DNA of 9,365 bases from Chloroflexota bacterium (GTDB lineage: Bacteria; Chloroflexota; Anaerolineae; J036; Brachytrichaceae), in contig JAKALH010000083.1 of assembly GCA_021813225.1 (NCBI GenBank), positions 1 to 9,365 of the forward strand, read 5' to 3'. The translations under genes and the position numbers were made by a program. Of this stretch, positions 5,460 through 9,365 are shown one piece after another. The notes beneath the pieces were generated by a model. That model saw nothing but the letters and a program-made list of their open reading frames with translations. It made no database searches and had not been told where the DNA came from. The first letter of the stretch is position 1, and every line of letters starts with the position of its first letter.

Positions 5460-6362
5460 ATGACAGACTTTACTAGCCGCGTCTATTCTGATCCGCAAGA
5501 CGTGCAGCGCATGATCGACGTATTGCGCGCCGTCCGGCCTGGTAAGTGTATGGCTGATTACCCTGGCATTGCGGACTTGCAAGAGCTAATGGGCATTGCC
5601 GATATTCGCGCTAAAACGCGCTTGTGGTTCGACGGGCAAGAACGGCCGGTCGCGTTTGCCTTTATCAACCCGCCTAACAATCTTGCCTATGAATATGATG
5701 GGCGTGAGAAAAACGCCTCGATTGTGGATGAGATCATGGTCTGGGGAGAGCAATGTACGGACGAGATTGCACTCGATACCTGTTGCCGGGAAGAAGATGC
5801 CGAGAGGAAGGCTCACCTCCTAGGGCAAGGGTTTGTAGAGCAGCCAGGGAGCACCTGGCACATGGTCCGCCCACTCAGTGAGCTTATCCCCGACCCCGTG
5901 TTTCTCGCAGGGTTCCGCATCCGCGCGGTGAGTGGCGTGGACGAAGCTGAGGCGCTGGCGGAATTACACCGCGCAGCCTTTGGCACTCCGGGCATGACCA
6001 CCGAGAGTCGCCTGGCGATGATGCGCGTACCGGAGTACGACCCGGCAGGCGACCTGGTTGTCATTGCGCCAGACGGGTCGCTGGCAGCCTACCTCATGTG
6101 CTGGATCAGCGAAGCGGAGAACCACATCACGGGGCGTAAAGATGGCCACACTGATCCAGTTGCGACTTGCCCTGCATATCAGCGTCTCGGGTTGGCGCGC
6201 GCCTTGTTACTGACGGGGTTGCGACTCCTGAAGGCGCGCGGTATGGATACGGCCCGCTTGGGCACGAGTAGCACGAACATCGCCATGCAACGGGTGGCGC
6301 GCTCGGTCGGCTTCCGGGTGGATTACATCAGCGCGTGGTATAGGCGAAGCATCGCCAGATAG
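5460..6362 (+). CDS. Two-lobe GNAT acetyltransferase, C-terminal domain intact
   Basis: This 300-residue protein has a GNAT domain in its C-terminal half and a GNAT-like N-terminal half without a recognisable acyl-CoA loop. The C-terminal domain starts at about 150 (AGFRIRAVSGVDEAEALAEL) and contains GHTDPVATCPAYQRLGLARA (229-248), where Q241-x-x-G244-x-A246 is the acyl-CoA pyrophosphate motif. STNIAMQRVARSVGFRVDY (271-289) is the motif B region. The N-terminal half (1-145) includes RPVAFAFINPP and a region ending WHMVRPL, similar to the closing strand of a GNAT domain. It probably arose from a tandem duplication with one half losing cofactor binding. It is soluble with unknown substrate. ATG 5460 is chosen from GGGAG 8 nt upstream. 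The last residues, RRSIAR, and the stop follow or overlap the left arm of the palindrome at 6343-6400. It lies 199 nt after the exporter, across palindromic DNA, so it may be a separate transcript. Confidence 0.9.
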   Translation: MTDFTSRVYSDPQDVQRMIDVLRAVRPGKCMADYPGIADLQELMGIADIRAKTRLWFDGQERPVAFAFINPPNNLAYEYDGREKNASIVDEIMVWGEQCTDEIALDTCCREEDAERKAHLLGQGFVEQPGSTWHMVRPLSELIPDPVFLAGFRIRAVSGVDEAEALAELHRAAFGTPGMTTESRLAMMRVPEYDPAGDLVVIAPDGSLAAYLMCWISEAENHITGRKDGHTDPVATCPAYQRLGLARALLLTGLRLLKARGMDTARLGTSSTNIAMQRVARSVGFRVDYISAWYRRSIAR

Positions 6363-6400
6363 GTCACGGTAATCGTGGTTTCGATGGGCAATGCTTCGCC
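6343..6400 (+). repeat. Palindromic element, GGCGAAGC family, copy 2 at convergent gene ends
   Basis: The arms GGCGAAGCATCGCC (6343-6356) and GGCAATGCTTCGCC (6387-6400) pair at 13 of 14 positions with a 30-nt loop. The left arm is inside the end of the GNAT gene; the right arm lies 7 nt beyond the ppc stop. On the minus strand the right side reads GTAGGGGCGAAGCATTGCC, matching copy 1 at 611-629 in all but one base. Placed between two converging genes, it could act on both transcripts (3'-end stability or weak bidirectional termination). There is no clear T-run on either strand. Confidence 0.75.
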
Positions 6401-6407
6401 CCTACTA

Positions 6408-9281
6408 TCACCCCGTATTCCTCAGCCCGCTGCTGACACCGTTGATGGTCAACTCGATCACCGCGCGCAGCATGGCGGGGTCATCCCCGGTTCGCGGTTC
6501 CCGATCTGCAATCTCCGGTCTCTGATCTCTGATCCCTTCCCGTCTGCGCAGCCGCCGCAGCATCTCTACCTGGATGTAGTTCAGCGGATCGACATAGGGG
6601 TTGCGCAACTGGATGGAACGCTGCAGCACCGGCTCGTTATCCAGCAGTTGCGTCTGCCCGGTGATGCACAGGATGGCCTTGCAGGTACGCTCGTATTCCG
6701 CCCTGATTACATTGAAGATGCGCGACCGAATGGACTCGTCTTCCACCAGCGACGTGTACAGCTCGGCGATGCCCATATCAGCTTTGGTCAGGCTCTGCTG
6801 CGCGTTGTCGAGCATGGTCTGGAAGAACGGCCAGCGGCGGTACATCTCGGAAAGCAGGGCGCATCCGCCCGCAGCCGGGTCGTCGATGATGTCGTACAGC
6901 GCGCTGCCCAGCCCGTACCAGCCCGGCAGCACGAAGCGGCTCTGCATCCACGAGAATACCCACGGGATGGCGCGCAGATCGGCGACGGTGTGCGTCTTGC
7001 GTCGGTAGGCCGGGCGCGAGCCGAACTTCAGCCCGCCGATTTCCGCAATCGGCGTGGCAGCCCGCCAGAACGGGATAAAGTCCGGGTCGTCGTGCACCAG
7101 CGCCTTGTACGCTGCGTAGCCTGAAGCGGCCATGCGCTCCATCGCGGCAAACCACGCTTCGGGGACGGCGGGTTGCCGTTGCGCCGTGTGCGCGGCCAGC
7201 AGCACACCATAGGCCACCTGCTCCAGCGTGCGGTGCGCGATGTCGCTGTCGTGGTAGCGCGTGGACAGCACCTCGCCCTGCTCGGTGATGCGGATATGCC
7301 CGCTGCGCAGGCCAAGCGGCTGCGCCAGGATGGCCTTGGCCGCCGGCCCGCCGCCGCGCGCAATCGAACCGCCGCGCCCGTGGAACAGCGTCAGGTCGAC
7401 GCCGTGCGCTTCGCAGGTGCGCATGATGGACTCCTGCGCCTTGAACAACGCCCAGTTGGCGGTGATGTAGCCGCAATCCTTGTTGCTGTCGGAATAACCC
7501 AGCATGACCATCTGGCGCCGGCCGTGCGCCTGCAGATGTTCGCGATACTGCGGATGTTCGAACAGCGCGCTCAAAATCTGCGGGGCGCGGTCAAGGTCCT
7601 GCAGCGTCTCGAACAGCGGCACGATGTCCAGATCGGCGCGGCACCAGCGCAGCATCGCCAGCACTTCCAGCACGTCGGACGGGCCGTCGGTCATGCTGAT
7701 GATGTATACGCCCATCACATCGCCGCCGTAGCGCCGCGCGGCCTCGCGCGCCAGCATGATCGGTTCCAGGACGTTGCGCGCCTCGTCGCTCAGCGAGCCG
7801 ATGCGGTCCAGCACGCTGCGGCCGGGCTGCGCCAGCGCCTCGTTCAGCACGGCCGCCTTGGCCGCTTCGTCCAGTTGTTCGTAATGGTCGACCAGCTTGA
7901 GGCGCGCCAGCACCTCGGCGACGGCGCGTTCGTGCCAGGCCGAGTGCTGCCGCAGGTCGAGGCGCGCCACATGCAGGCCGAACACATCCAACTGGCGGCG
8001 CAGGTTGCTCAGTTCGCCGCCGATGAGCACGGCGCTGCGGCCCTGGCGCAGACTGTCCAGGATGATGTCCAGCGTCGCGGCGATGTTCGCGGCGGTGGGC
8101 ACGGGCGCCACCGGCAGCGGCAGCGAGAGCGTCGGCGACAGCGCCAGCGTCGGCGTGGCGTAGAACGGGTACAGCGGCCGCGCCAGCGTCTCCTGGCGCG
8201 CGTCGGTCAGTTGGCCGGACAGGCCGCCCATCACGGCGCGGTACGGCTCATTGGGATAGCGGTTGACCAGCGCGCGCACGTGGCTGGAGCCTTGCTGGTA
8301 GGCGTGGATCAACCCGTCGATCTCCGGTGCGATGCGGTCGCGCCGGCGCGAGACGCTCAGGCGGCGCGACCACTCGTGCGTGGCCTCGCTCAGTTTATCG
8401 AGCGCCAGGCGGCGATGCAGTTGCAGCGTCTCCGCGGTGACCTGCACCGTGACGTTGGGGTTGCCGTCGCGGTCGCCGCCGATCCACGACCCGAAGGTGA
8501 GCCAGCGCGTGGGCGCGCGCAGGCCGGGATAGTGCATCGCCAGCGCCCGCTCCAGGTCTTCCTGCAGGCGCGGGATGGTGTCCCACACGGTGGTGTCGAA
8601 GTACCACAGGCCGGTGCGCACTTCGTCGGTCACGGCGGGCTGCACGCTGCGCGAGCGGTCGGTCAGCCACAGCGAGGCAATCTCGCGCCGGATTTCGGCG
8701 TCCAGTTCGGTGTGGTGAATCAGCGAGGCGGGCGATTCGCCGTCCGCCTGCTGCTCGTCCGAGCGCAGCAGGGCAGCCAGCCGGCGCAGCTTGGACAGCA
8801 CGGTGCGCCGTTTCGACTCGGTGGGGTGCGCGGTAATCACCAGCTCGATTGCGAGCTTATCGAGAAGCCGCTGCATCTGCTCCGCCGATACGCCCTGCTC
8901 TTTCAGTTCGACGATGGCCGCCTCGATCGATTCGCGCACGATCGGGCCGCTGGCGGCGATGTGCGCGGCGCGGCGCCGGCGCAGGATGCTGGTGCGATAG
9001 TTCTCCTCGGCCAGGTTGACCAGTTCGAAATACGTGGTGAAGGCCATCGCCATTTCGTAGGCGTCGGCGGCGCTCAACTGGGCGGTGGCGGCGCGCAACT
9101 GCCCCGTGGCGCTGACCTCGCCGGCGCGGCTGGCCTTGGCCAGCAGGCGGATCTGTTCTTCCATCGCCAGGGTGGCGGGGCCTTCGAGGGCGGTGATCAC
9201 TTCGCCCAGGGCGTTGCCCAGACGGCGAATCTGACCGGCCAGCGCGTCCAGGTTGTGGTCGGCAGGGGGGAGCGTGTTCAT
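6408..9281 (-). CDS. ppc: Phosphoenolpyruvate carboxylase
   Basis: This 957-residue protein catalyses PEP + bicarbonate to oxaloacetate + phosphate, an anaplerotic cytosolic step feeding the TCA cycle and aspartate-family synthesis. Family motifs occur in order: VITAHPTESKRR with catalytic His152; GSWIGGDRDGNP (264-275); RLDLRQ (440-445); MLGYSDSNKDCGY (593-605); FHGRGGS (633-639) followed by ARGGGP; FGSRPAYR (753-760); AIPWVFSWMQSR (771-782); QLRNPYVDPLN (891-901); and the terminal LRNTG. Residues corresponding to the E. coli aspartate feedback site (R642, K833, R893, N955, aligned from memory) are present, so allosteric inhibition by aspartate is plausible. Length is somewhat above the usual 880-930. 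Two regions account for some of this: a Pro/Leu-rich linker at about 376-396 and a repeat-derived insertion at 917-930. The start ATG 9279-9281 has only a weak GGTAAG upstream. The gene converges on the GNAT gene at 6362 and is presumably transcribed alone. Confidence 0.98.
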   Translation of the reverse strand: MNTLPPADHNLDALAGQIRRLGNALGEVITALEGPATLAMEEQIRLLAKASRAGEVSATGQLRAATAQLSAADAYEMAMAFTTYFELVNLAEENYRTSILRRRRAAHIAASGPIVRESIEAAIVELKEQGVSAEQMQRLLDKLAIELVITAHPTESKRRTVLSKLRRLAALLRSDEQQADGESPASLIHHTELDAEIRREIASLWLTDRSRSVQPAVTDEVRTGLWYFDTTVWDTIPRLQEDLERALAMHYPGLRAPTRWLTFGSWIGGDRDGNPNVTVQVTAETLQLHRRLALDKLSEATHEWSRRLSVSRRRDRIAPEIDGLIHAYQQGSSHVRALVNRYPNEPYRAVMGGLSGQLTDARQETLARPLYPFYATPTLALSPTLSLPLPVAPVPTAANIAATLDIILDSLRQGRSAVLIGGELSNLRRQLDVFGLHVARLDLRQHSAWHERAVAEVLARLKLVDHYEQLDEAAKAAVLNEALAQPGRSVLDRIGSLSDEARNVLEPIMLAREAARRYGGDVMGVYIISMTDGPSDVLEVLAMLRWCRADLDIVPLFETLQDLDRAPQILSALFEHPQYREHLQAHGRRQMVMLGYSDSNKDCGYITANWALFKAQESIMRTCEAHGVDLTLFHGRGGSIARGGGPAAKAILAQPLGLRSGHIRITEQGEVLSTRYHDSDIAHRTLEQVAYGVLLAAHTAQRQPAVPEAWFAAMERMAASGYAAYKALVHDDPDFIPFWRAATPIAEIGGLKFGSRPAYRRKTHTVADLRAIPWVFSWMQSRFVLPGWYGLGSALYDIIDDPAAGGCALLSEMYRRWPFFQTMLDNAQQSLTKADMGIAELYTSLVEDESIRSRIFNVIRAEYERTCKAILCITGQTQLLDNEPVLQRSIQLRNPYVDPLNYIQVEMLRRLRRREGIRDQRPEIADREPRTGDDPAMLRAVIELTINGVSSGLRNTG
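6485..6533 (-). repeat. 7-bp tandem repeat inside ppc coding sequence
   Basis: Read on the minus strand from 6533 down to 6485, the sequence divides into seven 7-nt units beginning ATY or ACC. The first two are exact ATCAGAG copies; later ones diverge (ACCGGAG, ATTGCAG, then weaker). Three units equal 21 nt, so the frame is kept and two related heptapeptides are translated, IRDQRPE and IADREPR (917-930). The unit matches the intergenic repeat at 439-463. Confidence 0.75.
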
Positions 9282-9318
9282 TGGCTGCTATCTTACCAAT
9301 GTCACACGCATGATGTTA

Positions 9319-9348
9319 AATATAAAGTTCTATCATTAACACCACCAA
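9319..9348 (-). promoter_or_regulatory. Candidate sigma-70-type promoter of ppc
   Basis: On the minus strand, TTGGTG (9343-9348) is followed after 17 nt by TTATAT (9320-9325), or after 18 nt by TATATT (9319-9324). The region is AT-rich in an otherwise GC-rich window and lies about 38 nt before the ppc start codon. The -35 box is imperfect. This is the only convincing promoter-like site seen. Confidence 0.5.
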
Positions 9349-9365
9349 GTAGCAGTTTCAGTTGA

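Noticed and set aside
5196..5582. Minus-strand frame of 128 codons containing PSPQPSP and GEGAG
   Set aside because: This is the known false translation of the CCCTCNCCC palindromic repeat and is not a gene.
600..6400. CRISPR array from the repeated GGCGAAGC motifs
   Set aside because: The copies are only two palindromes about 5.7 kb apart, with no regular spacing and no cas genes.
6375..7124. Plus-strand frame of 249 codons over the ppc 3' half
   Set aside because: It is antisense to conserved PEP carboxylase motifs and starts inside a palindromic repeat.
7173..9365. Plus-strand open frame of 730 codons opposite ppc
   Set aside because: It has biased Arg/Gln/Ala/Val composition and no motif, and lies opposite an unmistakable PEP carboxylase; it is a codon-bias shadow.

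Overview
The window is a GC-rich bacterial chromosome fragment. It holds six intact protein-coding genes, one gene cut by the left edge, and an unusual density of short dispersed repeats. There is no phage, plasmid, transposase, CRISPR, tRNA or rRNA signal. Repeated GNAT acetyltransferase genes, 7-bp purine-rich intergenic repeats and GTAGGGGCGAAGC-type palindromes suggest a Chloroflexota (Chloroflexi) bacterium. That assignment is inference from general features, not a database match.

Layout, left to right. Positions 1-430 hold the C-terminal end of an ABC-F type ATPase (H-switch plus coiled-coil tail). Positions 431-671 are intergenic: a degenerate 7-bp tandem repeat, a possible frameshifted small-gene remnant, and a 14-bp-stem palindrome ending directly at the Shine-Dalgarno of the next gene. 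Positions 672-5260 carry four closely spaced plus-strand genes: a degenerate GNAT-like protein (672-1700), a tandem two-domain GNAT (1756-2763), a single-domain GNAT (2793-3398) and an ABC exporter half-transporter (3401-5260). The gaps are 55, 29 and 2 nt, so this looks like an operon. Positions 5261-5459 hold a composite palindromic repeat region. A further two-lobe GNAT follows (5460-6362). It converges, 45 nt apart and across another palindrome, on a minus-strand phosphoenolpyruvate carboxylase gene, ppc (6408-9281), whose promoter probably lies at 9319-9348.

The functional theme of the plus-strand cluster is acyl-CoA-dependent modification of small molecules (three or four GNAT proteins) beside an efflux-type ABC exporter. 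No substrate can be read from sequence. ppc is an unrelated anaplerotic housekeeping gene making oxaloacetate from PEP and bicarbonate.

I did not find a convincing new multi-gene system. The most interesting signal is the way small repeats have entered genes. A 7-bp tandem repeat is translated in frame as two heptapeptides inside the C-terminal region of PEP carboxylase. A 14-bp palindrome encodes part of the tail of one GNAT. One arm of the GGCGAAGC palindrome encodes the last residues of another GNAT. Two copies of that palindrome family also sit just after TGA stop codons in opposite orientations.
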